Source: an uncultured Eubacteriales bacterium
GTDB lineage: Bacteria; Bacillota; Clostridia; Christensenellales; Aristaeellaceae
NCBI GenBank assembly: GCA_902778055.1
Contig: CACYWL010000008.1
Coordinates: forward strand, 43,192 to 107,191
DNA length: 64,000 bases
Reading direction: 5' to 3'
Below are positions 43,099 through 52,473 of the stretch, one piece after another (position 1 is the first letter of the stretch; each line of letters opens with the position of its first letter). The notes beneath the pieces are model-generated. The model saw only the letters and a list, made by a program, of their open reading frames with translations. It did not search any database and had not been told where the DNA came from. Made by a program: the position numbers and the translations under genes.

Positions 43099-44394
43099 TT
43101 ACCGCTTCTGCCGCTTGCTCAGCACATCGAACATCACGGCGACCAGCAGCACGATCCCCTTGACCACCTTCTGGTAGTTGGCATCCACGCCCACGATGAT
43201 CATGCCCTTGTTGATGACGCCCATCAGGATGGCGCCGATAATCATGCCGGAGACCCGTCCCGTGCCTCCGTAAGCGGAAGCGCCGCCGATGAAGCAGGAG
43301 GCGATGGCGTCCATCTCATATCCTTCGCCGTACACCGGATCGATGCCCTTGGCGCGGGCCGCGGTCAGGATTCCGGCAAGGCCGGCCAGCAGGCCGATAT
43401 TGGCGTAGGCGAACCAGTAGACATTCCGGGTTTTGACGCCGGAAAGCGCCGTCGCCTTCTCGTTGCCGCCCACCGCGTACAGATGGCGGCCGATGGCGGT
43501 CTTGTTGGTGATGTAGGCGTAGATTCCCAGCACCAGACCGATCCAGATCATCACCATCGGGAAGCCCCGGTAGCAGCTGAACTTGAAGCACATCCACAGG
43601 ATCAGCGCGCTGATGATCACAGTGGAAACGATCTGTCCGGGGATGGACTGGGCGATTCCCAGCTTTTTCTGGGAAACCATCTTATGCACCCGCACCGCGA
43701 TGAAGATCAGCGTCCCCAGGATGCCGATGCACATGCAGGTCACGTTGAACTTGGCGATGAAGTTCTCCCCGATCAGCCCGGTCAGGAAGGCGTTGTCCTT
43801 GGTGAACACGTTATCCAAGCCGGGCGCCGCGTTCCGGATAAAGTCAGGAATGAAGCTTGTTTTTCCGTTGCCGAATACCTGAAGGAAGCCCTCGTTGGTG
43901 ATATCCACCCGCAGGCCGTTCAGCACGACGTTGGTAAATCCGCGGAAGGCGTACATACCCGCCAGAGTGGCGATGAAGGCCGGCACCCGGACCTTGGCGA
44001 TCCAGAAGCCCTGGAAGACGCCGATGGCCAGACCGATCAGCAGCATTACCGCCGTCGTCAGCCACATGTTGGCGCCGCCCGCCATCATCGTGCAGCCGAT
44101 GGCCGCCGTGAAGCACACCACGGATCCGACGGAAAGGTCAATGTTGCCGCCCGTCAGGATGCACAGCAGCATACCGGTCGCCAGCACGAACACGTATCCG
44201 TTTTCCGCGATCAGGCCCGTCAGGTTGGAGGGCAGCAGGATCAGCCCTTCCTTCCCCTTCCATGTGGCAAAAACAATCGTCACCGCGATCAGGGCGATGA
44301 TCATGGTGTATTTCTGAAAGAAGGCCCCGACCTTGTATTTTTCCATCAGCTCGGAGAAGCTCATTTTCCCGGAGGAATTAACCTGTTCGCTCAT
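43099..44394 (-). CDS. mmsB: Multiple-monosaccharide ABC permease (first permease of the chvE operon)
   Basis: A 431-residue permease of the ribose/xylose family, with LTGGNIDLSVGSVVCF and AVGGNEKATALSGVKTRNV blocks. A loop of about 60 extra residues in the middle (around VFTKDNAF) makes it longer than its neighbour. The ATG at 44394 lies two bases from the ATPase stop codon, so translation is likely coupled; the longer upstream reading runs inside the ATPase gene and is rejected. The symbol follows the chvE-mmsA-mmsB gene order. Confidence 0.9.
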   Translation of the reverse strand: MSEQVNSSGKMSFSELMEKYKVGAFFQKYTMIIALIAVTIVFATWKGKEGLILLPSNLTGLIAENGYVFVLATGMLLCILTGGNIDLSVGSVVCFTAAIGCTMMAGGANMWLTTAVMLLIGLAIGVFQGFWIAKVRVPAFIATLAGMYAFRGFTNVVLNGLRVDITNEGFLQVFGNGKTSFIPDFIRNAAPGLDNVFTKDNAFLTGLIGENFIAKFNVTCMCIGILGTLIFIAVRVHKMVSQKKLGIAQSIPGQIVSTVIISALILWMCFKFSCYRGFPMVMIWIGLVLGIYAYITNKTAIGRHLYAVGGNEKATALSGVKTRNVYWFAYANIGLLAGLAGILTAARAKGIDPVYGEGYEMDAIASCFIGGASAYGGTGRVSGMIIGAILMGVINKGMIIVGVDANYQKVVKGIVLLVAVMFDVLSKRQKR

Positions 44395-44396
44395 CC

Positions 44397-45941
44397 TTAA
44401 GCCCCCCTTCCGGATCTGAGAATCAGCGCCATGATGTTCTCCTGCGTTGCTTCGTCGGCCTTCATCTCGCCGACCATCTTCGCCTCGTTCATGATGTAGA
44501 TGCGGTCGCTCATGCCCAGCACCTCCGGCAGCTCGGAGGAAATCAGCACCACGCATTTTCCCGCCGCCGCCAGATCATTGATGATGCAGTAGATTTCATA
44601 CTTGGCGCCCACGTCGATGCCGCGGGTCGGTTCATCCAGCAGCAGCACGTCCGGCTCCGCGAACATCCATTTGGCCAGCAGCACCTTCTGCTGGTTTCCG
44701 CCGGAGAGGTTGCCCACCAGCTGCTCGACGGAGGGGGTCTTGATCTTCAGCTTGCCCCGGTATTCCTCCGCCACCGCGTATTCCCTGTCCGCGTCGATTA
44801 CCGTGCGGGAGGAAACAGCGCCCAGGTTCGCCAGGGAGGTATTGACCTTGATGCTCTGGGAAAGCACGAGCCCGTTGCCCTTCCGATCCTCCGTCACATA
44901 GGCGATTTTATGCCGGATCGCGTCGGCCTCGCTCTTTTTCATTTTCACCGGCTTGCCGTTCAGCTTCAGCTCCCCGGAGAAGTTGACGCCGTAGCTCTGG
45001 CCGAAGATGCTCATGGCCAGCTCCGTCCGTCCGGCGCCCATCAGGCCGTAAATTCCGACGACCTCGCCCTTCCGGACGTACATGGACACATCATCCACGA
45101 CCTTGCGTTCCGGATACAGGGGATGGTGCACCGTCCAGTGGCTGATCTCCATCTCCTTTTCCCCGATCTGCACACCCTCGCGCTTCGGGAACCGGTTGGT
45201 CATTTCCCGGCCCACCATGCCCTTGATGATCCGCTCCTCGCTGACGGGCTCCGAACCGTGGTTGTCGATGGTCTCGATGGTGGTGCCGTCGCGGATGACG
45301 GTAATTTTATCCGCCACGTAGGATACCTCGTTCAGCTTGTGGGTGATGATGATCATCGTCATCCCCTGCTTCTTGAAGCTGAGCATCAGGTCCAGCAGTG
45401 CGCGGGAATCTTCCTCGTTCAGGGATGAGGTCGGCTCATCCAGAATCAGCAGTTTGGCCTTCTTGGCCAGGGCCTTGGCGATTTCCACCAGCTGCTGCTT
45501 GCCCGTCCCGATGGTTTTGACCTGAACCTTGGAGCTTTCCTCAAGCCCCACCATCTTCAGGTATTTGTCCGCTTCCGAATAGGTTTTGTTCCAGTTGATG
45601 GCAAATTTATGCCCGCACTCGTTGCCCAGGTACATGTTTTCGCCGATCGTCATTTCAGGCACCAGAGCCAGCTCCTGATGGATAATGACGATTCCCAGCT
45701 TTTCCGAATCCTTGATGTTTGAAAACCTGCAGACCTGCCCGTCGTAAATGATATCCCCCTCGTAGGTCCCATAGGGATAGATTCCGCTCAGCACGTTCAT
45801 CAGCGTGGATTTGCCGGCGCCGTTTTCCCCGACCAGGGCATGAATCTCGCCTTCCTCCACCTGAAGGTTCACATTGTCAAGCGCCTTTACGCCCGGGAAA
45901 GTCTTTGTGATATTCTTCATTTCCAGCAGAATCTTGGCCAT
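44397..45941 (-). CDS. mmsA: Multiple-monosaccharide ABC transporter, double ATPase
   Basis: A 514-residue fused double ATPase. The first domain has GENGAGKST and the second a degenerate GLMGAGRTE with signature LSGGNQQK and Walker [16 protein letters not shown]. This matches MmsA/GguA and XylG. It lies between the ChvE-type binding-protein gene and two permease genes, with a long stem-loop upstream. Confidence 0.94.
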   Translation of the reverse strand: MAKILLEMKNITKTFPGVKALDNVNLQVEEGEIHALVGENGAGKSTLMNVLSGIYPYGTYEGDIIYDGQVCRFSNIKDSEKLGIVIIHQELALVPEMTIGENMYLGNECGHKFAINWNKTYSEADKYLKMVGLEESSKVQVKTIGTGKQQLVEIAKALAKKAKLLILDEPTSSLNEEDSRALLDLMLSFKKQGMTMIIITHKLNEVSYVADKITVIRDGTTIETIDNHGSEPVSEERIIKGMVGREMTNRFPKREGVQIGEKEMEISHWTVHHPLYPERKVVDDVSMYVRKGEVVGIYGLMGAGRTELAMSIFGQSYGVNFSGELKLNGKPVKMKKSEADAIRHKIAYVTEDRKGNGLVLSQSIKVNTSLANLGAVSSRTVIDADREYAVAEEYRGKLKIKTPSVEQLVGNLSGGNQQKVLLAKWMFAEPDVLLLDEPTRGIDVGAKYEIYCIINDLAAAGKCVVLISSELPEVLGMSDRIYIMNEAKMVGEMKADEATQENIMALILRSGRGA

Positions 45942-45995
45942 GGTACCCCTCCAGTTTCCGTCAGATGAAATGAGACTTTCCCTTCAACCTGAAAC

Positions 45996-46024
45996 GGTGC
46001 AGGCGGGTCAGACCCGCCTGCACC
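45996..46024 (-). other. Long stem-loop after the chvE-type gene
   Basis: A perfect 13-bp stem, GGTGCAGGCGGGT with ACCCGCCTGCACC, has a three-base loop. There is no T run on the minus strand, so it more likely protects the upstream message from decay than ends transcription. Confidence 0.7.
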
Positions 46025-46044
46025 TCTTTCGGGTTGAATTCAGA

Positions 46045-47091
46045 TTACTTCAGCTGATCCTCAGTGTAGTATCCGGATTCGAGCAGCAGCTCGGCATAGT
46101 TGTTCACATCCGCGAACACGGGCTCGCACAGATAGGAAGGAACAGTGATCTTGCCGTTGTTGTAGGTCTCGGTGTCGTTCACATCGACGGTCTCGCCCGC
46201 CAGGATCTGACCGACCATCTTCACGACCTGCGCAGCCAGGGTCCGGGTATCCTTGAACACGGACATGCTCTGCTTGCCGGCGATCATGTTCTTGACATTG
46301 GAGATATCGCAGTCCTGACCGGTGATGATGGGCCAGTCGCCGTCATAGTTGGCTTCCAGAGCGTTCTCCACGCCCAGGGCGGTGGAGTCGTTGGAGCACA
46401 GCCAGGCATCGATGTTGGATCCGTCCGCATAGAAGGAGGCCAGGATGCCGTCCGCACGGGTCTGGGCCACATCGGTCTTCCAGGTGGGGGTAGCCACGTC
46501 GGAGAACTCGATCTGGCCGGACTTGACGACCAGCTTGCCGCTCTCGATGTAGGGCTTCAGCACGTCCATGGCGCCGCTGTAGAAGTAGTTCGCGTTGTTG
46601 TCGCCGGGGTCGCCCGCGGTGATTTCGAGGTTGAAGGGGCCTTCCGCTTCGTCCAGCTTCAGGGCGTCCTTCACGTAGGTGCCCTGCACGGTGCCGACCT
46701 TGTAGTTGTCGAAGGTGGCGTAGTAGGACACGGCGTCAGATTCCATCAGCAGGCGGTCATAGGCGATGACCGGGATTCCCTTTTCCTTGGCCAGATCCAG
46801 GGCGGAGCCCAGGGAGGAGCCTTCGATGGCCGCGATCACGACGACGTTGACGCCGTTGTTGATCATGTTGGTCACCTGGTTCAGCTGCTGCTGAACGTCA
46901 TTGGAGGCGAACTGCAGGTCGACTTCATAGCCGGCTTCCTCGAGCAGCTTCTGCATGTTCTCGCCGTCCTGATTCCAGCGCTGCAGATCCTTGGTGGGCA
47001 TGGACACGCCGACCTTCTGGCCGTCGGCCAGCGCACTCACGCACGCCAGCGCCATGACGAGGCACAGGAACAGAGATACGATTTTCTTCAT
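46045..47091 (-). CDS. chvE: ChvE-type multiple-monosaccharide binding protein
   Basis: A secreted 348-residue binding protein of the ChvE/XylF group. The block IPVIAYDRLLM, followed by YYATFDNYKVG, is typical of ChvE, which binds glucose, galactose, arabinose and xylose. The signal peptide ends in VSALA with no standard lipobox. ATG at 47091 is chosen because a signal peptide begins there; the upstream extension is not hydrophobic. It leads the operon behind a near-consensus promoter. Confidence 0.92.
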   Translation of the reverse strand: MKKIVSLFLCLVMALACVSALADGQKVGVSMPTKDLQRWNQDGENMQKLLEEAGYEVDLQFASNDVQQQLNQVTNMINNGVNVVVIAAIEGSSLGSALDLAKEKGIPVIAYDRLLMESDAVSYYATFDNYKVGTVQGTYVKDALKLDEAEGPFNLEITAGDPGDNNANYFYSGAMDVLKPYIESGKLVVKSGQIEFSDVATPTWKTDVAQTRADGILASFYADGSNIDAWLCSNDSTALGVENALEANYDGDWPIITGQDCDISNVKNMIAGKQSMSVFKDTRTLAAQVVKMVGQILAGETVDVNDTETYNNGKITVPSYLCEPVFADVNNYAELLLESGYYTEDQLK

Positions 47092-47151
47092 AATGGGTTC
47101 TCTCCTTTGTTTTATTTGCCGCGGGGTTGTCTCCGCTGCATTGATGTGCAA

Positions 47152-47180
47152 ATTTTATGCTCTGCCGACCATTTTGTCAA
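47152..47180 (-). promoter_or_regulatory. Promoter of the chvE operon
   Basis: The minus strand has a perfect -35 TTGACA (47175-47180) and a -10 TAAAAT (47152-47157) with a 17-base spacer. Confidence 0.75.
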
Positions 47181-47282
47181 TATCCTTGCGCAAAAAGAAC
47201 AAGAAAAAACAAAAATGAAGCAGTCTGCCTGTGTTTTTGATCAATCGTTTCTTTCCATTCTGATTGTCGTAATGTCTTCCCG

Positions 47283-48245
47283 TCATTTCTCCCGCAGATC
47301 CAGCCAGGCGGCCTCCTCCGGCGTCATGCTGATTTCCAGCGCCTCCGCGTTTTTGCGGATGCGCTCCGGTCCCGAGCAGCTGACCACTGCGAAGGCGTTC
47401 AGCCCCTGGCTGAAGATCCACCGCATCGCTGTCTGCGGGACCGTGGTCCCCTTCTCCGCCGCCAGCTTTTCGCAGCGGCGCAGCCGCTCCAGATTTTCCG
47501 GATACAGGAAGCCCTTCTGGGCGAAGGAATCCAGGATCTTCCTGGCCCCCTCCGGATCATCGCTCCGAACGCGGCCGCTCATCATTCCCCGGCCGAGGCT
47601 GGAGTAGGCGATGACCGGCATCCCGCTTTCCCGGTACCATTTCCGGTCCTCCTCCCCCGCGGGCCCGGAAATCGTCACGCAGTTTCCTCCCCAGGGATCC
47701 GTCACCTGGTTGGCCAGCCCGAACTGGGGGCTGGAGGCAGTCATGGGCTGCAGCCCGTGGGCCGCGGCGTATTCATTCGCCTCCTGAATCCGCCTTCTGG
47801 TCCAGTTGGATCCGCCGAAGGCTCTGATCCTGCCTTTTTCCTTCATTTCCTGAAAGGTATCCATAATCTCCCCGACCGGGATCTCCGGATCGTCCCGGTG
47901 CAGCAGCCAGATATCCACGTAGTCCGTCCGCAGCGCTTCCAGGCTGGTTTCCAGATCCTTTTTCATCTCTCCGGCGCGGACCCGCCGGGTTCCGTCCTCC
48001 GCCGGGTGGCCGCATTTGCTCAGCAGCACCACCTTCTCCCGGTTCCCATGCTGCTCAAGCCAGCGTCCCAGGCTGTTCTCGGACAGCCCATAGACCCGGG
48101 CGGTGTCGATGGCGTTGATTCCCTGCTCCAGGGCCGCCTCCAGCAGCTCGCTGCCGTCCCCGCCGGTGCTGAAGGGCGCCGAAGCCGTTCCCTGAAAGAT
48201 CCGGGATACCGGCCGGTCCACCCCTTTGACTATGCCGTAACGCAT
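47283..48245 (-). CDS. Aldo/keto reductase
   Basis: A cytoplasmic 320-residue NAD(P)H-dependent reductase with a TIM-barrel fold. The catalytic set is visible: Asp and Tyr in DTARVYGLSE, Lys in LLSKCG and His in IWLLHRDD. The cofactor region near the C-terminus has SCSGPERIRKN. It follows the GH3 gene by 75 bases on the same strand, so it may reduce or interconvert a sugar released by that enzyme, as in some keto-glucoside pathways; this role is only inferred. Confidence 0.92.
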   Translation of the reverse strand: MRYGIVKGVDRPVSRIFQGTASAPFSTGGDGSELLEAALEQGINAIDTARVYGLSENSLGRWLEQHGNREKVVLLSKCGHPAEDGTRRVRAGEMKKDLETSLEALRTDYVDIWLLHRDDPEIPVGEIMDTFQEMKEKGRIRAFGGSNWTRRRIQEANEYAAAHGLQPMTASSPQFGLANQVTDPWGGNCVTISGPAGEEDRKWYRESGMPVIAYSSLGRGMMSGRVRSDDPEGARKILDSFAQKGFLYPENLERLRRCEKLAAEKGTTVPQTAMRWIFSQGLNAFAVVSCSGPERIRKNAEALEISMTPEEAAWLDLREK

Positions 48246-48320
48246 TTTTCGTTCTTCCTTTCCTGTCCTGAAGCTTCCGGTTTTCCCGCGGCGGTCCGGT
48301 TCGGCCGCGCTTTCCGTGGT

Positions 48321-50489
48321 TTATTTTTCCAGCCGGAAGGTTTTTGTCAGCTTCAGATGATCCGCGTATCCCGTGGAAATCTCGAATTCGCCCGCCTCGG
48401 AAATGTGCCTGCAGTCAAAGCTCCAGAACCGCAGCTGCTCCTCGCGGATTTCGAATTCCACCGTCCGCGTCTCTCCCGGCTCCAGGCGGATCTTTTTGTA
48501 GTCGATCAGCTGCTGAACCGGCTGCACGACGGAGGCCACCCGGTCCCGCATGTAAAGCTGCACGGTTTCCTTTCCGGCCCGGCTTCCGGTGTTCTTCACG
48601 GTGATCCGGACCCGGATCGTCTCCTCCGGCGTCATCCGGTCCCGATCCGTCTCCAGCGCCTGGTACTCGAATTCCGTATAGCTCAGCCCGTATCCGAAGG
48701 AATAGAGCGGCCGGTTCGTCATGTCCAGATAGCAGCTCGTGAAGGGGAAAGCCTGGGAATCGGGCTCCGGCTTCGGCCGGCCGGTATTCGGATGGTTGTA
48801 GGCCATGGGATACTGTCCGGCGCCCCTGGCCAGGCTCACGGAAAGCTTTCCGCAGGGATTCGCCTCGCCGAACAGCAGCCGGGCCGCCGCGCTGCCCGCT
48901 TCCGTCCCGGGATACCACATTTCGAGGATCGCCGGGGCAATTTCCGCCAACTCCGTCAGCACCAGCGGCCGCCCGTTGAACAAAACCACCGCCGTCCTGG
49001 GGTTCGCCTTGAGAACCGCCCTGGCCAGCTTCATCTGCGGACCGGGCAGCGTCAGCTCCGCCCGGCTTCTTCCCTCGCCGCTGTCATATTCCGGCTCACC
49101 CAGCGCCAGGATCACGGTATCCGCCTTCCGGGCCGCATCCGCGGCCGCCGCGATTCCGCTCTCGTCCGTATCCCCAATGTCCGCACCGCATCCCCGCGCC
49201 GTCGTAATCTCGATTTCCGGCTTCAGCTGCCGGATACCCTCCGGCAGGGTCACCGCGTCCTTCCAGGCCCCGGGCCGGCTCCAGAATCCGACCAGATGCC
49301 GCTCCTCCGCAAAGGGGCCGATCAGCGCCAGCTTCCGGGTTCCGTCCGTCAGGGGCAGAATCCCGTCGTTCTTCAGCAGCACGGCGCTTTCCTCCGCCGC
49401 CCGCCGGGCGATCTCCCGGTGTGCCGGGCACAGGTAGAGTTCCTTTTCCTTCTCCTCATCCGCGCCGTGATAGGGATTCTCAAACAGCCCCAGCTCGTTT
49501 TTCAGCCGCAGCACCCGCATCACGGCCCGGTCAATGGCCTCTTCCCGGACTTCCCCGTCCCGGACCAGGTTCGCCAGATGCAGATAGTAGGCGTTCATCA
49601 CCATGTCGATGTCGCATCCGGCCTCCATGGCCATCCGCGCCGCGTCCCGCAGGTTTTCCGCCACGCCGTGGGCAACCAGCTCGCCCACCGCGTTGTAGTC
49701 GCTGATCACGACGCCCTCAAAGCCCCATTCCCTGCGCAGCACGTCGTTCATCAGCCATTGGTTAGCCACGGAGGGAATGCCGTTCAGCGAGTTGAAGGAG
49801 GGCATGACAAGCCTGGCCCCGGCGTCCAGGCACGCCTTGTAGGCCGGCAGGTAGGTTTCCCGCAGGATCCTTTCGCTCAGCTCGACGGTGTTGTAATCCC
49901 TTCCGCCCTCCCCCGCGCCGTAGGCGGCGTAATGCTTCACGCAGCAGGCGATGTTTTCCGGGTTGCTCAGATCCTCCCTCTGGGTCGCGCGCACCAGGGC
50001 CGCGCCCATCCTTCCGTTGATGAGGGGATCCTCCGAGCAGGTCTCCAGAATCCGACCCCACCGCGCGTCCCGCGCGGTATCCACCATGGGGTTGAAGGTG
50101 ACGTGCACCCCGCAGGCGGCGGATTCCTTCCTCGCCATATCCGCGCATTCCGTCATCAGCTTCTCGTCAAAGGAGCAGCCCATGGCCAGGGGAATCGGAT
50201 AGGTCGTCCGAAGCCCATGGATCACGTCCAGCATCAGCAGCAGGGGGATTTTCTTCGGATCCGCGGCCAGGTGCTGATCCTGCAGGGCCTTTGCCTGCCT
50301 CGCGTCCTCAAAGGTCAGCACGCTGCCCATCACGCGGTTCAGCTCCTCCTTCGGCAGAAGCTCCCCTTCCGGGCCGGTCATTTCCATCTCATTGGAAATA
50401 AACTGCCCCGCCAGGCACTGAACCAGCTGTCCCACCTTTTCCTCCAGCGTCATGCTGTCCATCAGCTTCTGAAGCTCTTTTTCCGTCAT
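48321..50489 (-). CDS. GH3 beta-glucosidase
   Basis: A 722-residue family 3 glycoside hydrolase with no signal peptide, so it acts inside the cell on imported beta-glucosides or related oligosaccharides. The N-terminal barrel carries the nucleophile Asp in VVISDYNAVGEL and the substrate block VKHYAAYGAGEGG. A second sandwich domain and a fibronectin III-like end (about 620-715) follow, the layout of BglX. It leads a two-gene operon with the aldo/keto reductase. Beta-xylosidase activity is an alternative within this family. Confidence 0.92.
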   Translation of the reverse strand: MTEKELQKLMDSMTLEEKVGQLVQCLAGQFISNEMEMTGPEGELLPKEELNRVMGSVLTFEDARQAKALQDQHLAADPKKIPLLLMLDVIHGLRTTYPIPLAMGCSFDEKLMTECADMARKESAACGVHVTFNPMVDTARDARWGRILETCSEDPLINGRMGAALVRATQREDLSNPENIACCVKHYAAYGAGEGGRDYNTVELSERILRETYLPAYKACLDAGARLVMPSFNSLNGIPSVANQWLMNDVLRREWGFEGVVISDYNAVGELVAHGVAENLRDAARMAMEAGCDIDMVMNAYYLHLANLVRDGEVREEAIDRAVMRVLRLKNELGLFENPYHGADEEKEKELYLCPAHREIARRAAEESAVLLKNDGILPLTDGTRKLALIGPFAEERHLVGFWSRPGAWKDAVTLPEGIRQLKPEIEITTARGCGADIGDTDESGIAAAADAARKADTVILALGEPEYDSGEGRSRAELTLPGPQMKLARAVLKANPRTAVVLFNGRPLVLTELAEIAPAILEMWYPGTEAGSAAARLLFGEANPCGKLSVSLARGAGQYPMAYNHPNTGRPKPEPDSQAFPFTSCYLDMTNRPLYSFGYGLSYTEFEYQALETDRDRMTPEETIRVRITVKNTGSRAGKETVQLYMRDRVASVVQPVQQLIDYKKIRLEPGETRTVEFEIREEQLRFWSFDCRHISEAGEFEISTGYADHLKLTKTFRLEK

Positions 50490-50602
50490 GCTTTTTCCTC
50501 TCTTCCCGCGGTTTCTGACCGGTCAGGGGCCGCCTCCCTTTGCGCGGCGCCGTTCGGATATGCGTTTCCCTTCCCGTCTTTTCCGTGTGTCCTGTTGGCA
50601 TC

Positions 50603-50631
50603 ATTATATCTGATGCCCGCACATTCTTCAA
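50603..50631 (-). promoter_or_regulatory. Promoter of the GH3 operon
   Basis: On the minus strand a -35 TTGAAG (50626-50631) and a perfect -10 TATAAT (50603-50608) have a 17-base spacer. Confidence 0.65.
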
Positions 50632-50636
50632 CATGG

Positions 50637-50661
50637 AGACAGGGGGACGGTTCTTCTGTCT
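50637..50661. repeat. GGGGACGGTTC-centred palindromic element, copy 1
   Basis: Arms AGACAG (50637-50642) and CTGTCT (50656-50661) flank a core with GGGGACGGTTC. The same core, with other arms, recurs at 55331-55358. Elements with this core are, from memory, scattered through many clostridial genomes. Confidence 0.6.
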
Positions 50662-50705
50662 TGGTCCAGGCGCAGGGGAACCCGGAACAGGGCGCCTGAA
50701 ACAGT

Positions 50706-50743
50706 AAAGGGCGGCCCCGCCTCAACCGGCGGGGCCGCCCTTT
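50706..50743. terminator. Terminator of the MMPL/heptad-repeat operon
   Basis: A perfect 16-bp stem, AAAGGGCGGCCCCGCC with GGCGGGGCCGCCCTTT, has a six-base loop. Confidence 0.75.
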
Positions 50744-50774
50744 GTAATGCTGTTGGATCTGTTTCGTTCGTTTC

Positions 50775-52454
50775 TCAATACAGGTCTGTACGAATGACAT
50801 AGACGGTATCGGCCTTCATGCCTTCGGGTCTGAGGTCGTATCCGCAGTCCCGGACGCTGTCCCGGGTCTCCTCGTAAATCCGCAGGGCATCCGCCAGCTC
50901 GTTCTCCGCATAGGGCAGCAGCTTTCCGGCCGCCGCTTTCTCCGCAATCGTGATGGTCTCCTTCAGGGTCTTCGTTCCGTTCTTCAGGGAGTCGGCGCCG
51001 GAGGAAACCTGGGACGCGCCGTCATCCGCGGCAGCAGCGCCGTCGGACAGTTTCGCCGCGCCTTCGGACAGGGCCGCGGCCCCTTCCCTCAGCTGCGTCA
51101 GGCCCGTATGGAGCGTGGCCGCGCCGGCGGAGGCCTGGGCTGCGCCGTCCGTATAGGCCTTCAGGCCCGTGACGAAGGTATGCACCTGATCCAGCTGGCC
51201 TTTCAATGCGGACAGACTTTCGTACGCGGCCTGCACCGCCGCGGGCATGGCCTTGTCCTTGCCGGAATCTCCTTCCTTCGGGGCGGGATTCAGCTGAGCC
51301 AGCACGCCGTCGAGTACGTCCGCATAGTTTTCCGCCGTCAGCTCCGGAAGCTTGATGCCGGCGGCTTCCAGTCCCGCGGCCGCCAGCTGCTGATTGGCCG
51401 AATCCAGCACGGCGGCAAACAGAGCCTCCGCCCCGCTGTTCAGCGTCTCGCTGTTGGCCGTCAGCGCTGCGAGGCCTTCATCCAGCGCCTTCGCGCCGGC
51501 CTCGGAGATCACCGCGCCGGCCGTCAGGGAAGCGGCCCCTCCGGACAGTTTCGCCGCGCCGTCCTTCAGCTCCGTCGTGCCGCTATGCAGCTGGGACGCC
51601 CCGTCCGCCAGAGAGGCGGCGCCGTCGCTCAGCTGCGTCAGCCCGTTGTTCAGTTCATTGATCTTCGGCGCAATCTCCCGGGTTTTCCCGGTGGTTTCCG
51701 GCAGCTCCTCCCCGTTCTGCATCGCAGTCAGCAGGAGCCTGAGCTCCTCCGTTTCCGTATGCAGATCCAGATCCATGCGCTGGTCCAGCTCCCTGCAGAC
51801 AGCATCCACCGGATCCGAGGTGCTGAAGGTCATCATCCACTTCAAATCCGCGTGCTCCGCATGGAAGGAAGCGGTGAAGGACGCGGGCAGATTCAGCTTC
51901 TCATCCGCGCCGGGCACGGCCCAGCCCACCAGCACCTGCTGTCCCATCTCGGACAGCACCGCGGCGTTTTCCAGCTTCAGATCCGTCACGCCCTTCTCCG
52001 GCAGGGGCAGCACCGTCACGGCCAGGGCCGGCAGCTTCTCCGTCTGCGGATAGGTTACGGTCAGCACCGCGTCCCCGGTCCGGTCCTTCAGGTCCGTAAA
52101 GGAAACCTCTGAGCCGTCCAGCGTCAGCTTCACCGCGGGCAGAATCGCCGGCATCTTGTCCGACGTGCCCTGGTAGATGATGTCCTTTCCGTTGGCCTGC
52201 CAGGTCAGGTCCTCTCCGGTCAGGGTGAAGCTTTCGTCTCCTCCCGCGTTCCGGATGCCCGTCAGCAGAGTCCGGTCCAGGATCTCATCCAGACCGTCCG
52301 TGTTCTCCAGTCGCACGCTGTCCGTAATGCTTTTTACGGTTCCGTCCGCAGCGGCGGCGACGTAAACCCGTTCATGCTTGGTGTTTTCGGCCAGGGCCGG
52401 CAGACAGCCCAGGACCATCGCTGCGCTCAGCAGTAAAGCGATGATTTTCTTCAT
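50775..52454 (-). CDS. Secreted heptad-repeat protein (YhgE/Pip-like repeats)
   Basis: A 559-residue exported protein with a Sec signal ending in LPALA. Residues about 30-270 form an unrecognised domain. From about 275 to 500 come heptad units such as LSDGAASLADGASQL and LKDGAAKLSGGAASL, the repeat known from YhgE/Pip and related proteins, broken by a helical insert near 345-440. Unlike YhgE it has no visible transmembrane segments. It follows the MMPL exporter gene by nineteen bases, so it may be a partner that reaches across the cell wall. Function not known. Confidence 0.85.
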   Translation of the reverse strand: MKKIIALLLSAAMVLGCLPALAENTKHERVYVAAAADGTVKSITDSVRLENTDGLDEILDRTLLTGIRNAGGDESFTLTGEDLTWQANGKDIIYQGTSDKMPAILPAVKLTLDGSEVSFTDLKDRTGDAVLTVTYPQTEKLPALAVTVLPLPEKGVTDLKLENAAVLSEMGQQVLVGWAVPGADEKLNLPASFTASFHAEHADLKWMMTFSTSDPVDAVCRELDQRMDLDLHTETEELRLLLTAMQNGEELPETTGKTREIAPKINELNNGLTQLSDGAASLADGASQLHSGTTELKDGAAKLSGGAASLTAGAVISEAGAKALDEGLAALTANSETLNSGAEALFAAVLDSANQQLAAAGLEAAGIKLPELTAENYADVLDGVLAQLNPAPKEGDSGKDKAMPAAVQAAYESLSALKGQLDQVHTFVTGLKAYTDGAAQASAGAATLHTGLTQLREGAAALSEGAAKLSDGAAAADDGASQVSSGADSLKNGTKTLKETITIAEKAAAGKLLPYAENELADALRIYEETRDSVRDCGYDLRPEGMKADTVYVIRTDLY

Positions 52455-52473
52455 GATGATTCCCTCTCTTTCC

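Noticed and set aside
44395..44556. Longer N-terminus for the first chvE-operon permease
   Set aside because: The added residues come from reading inside the ATPase gene, are Arg/His/Gly-rich and have no ribosome site; the ATG at 44394 fits the family.
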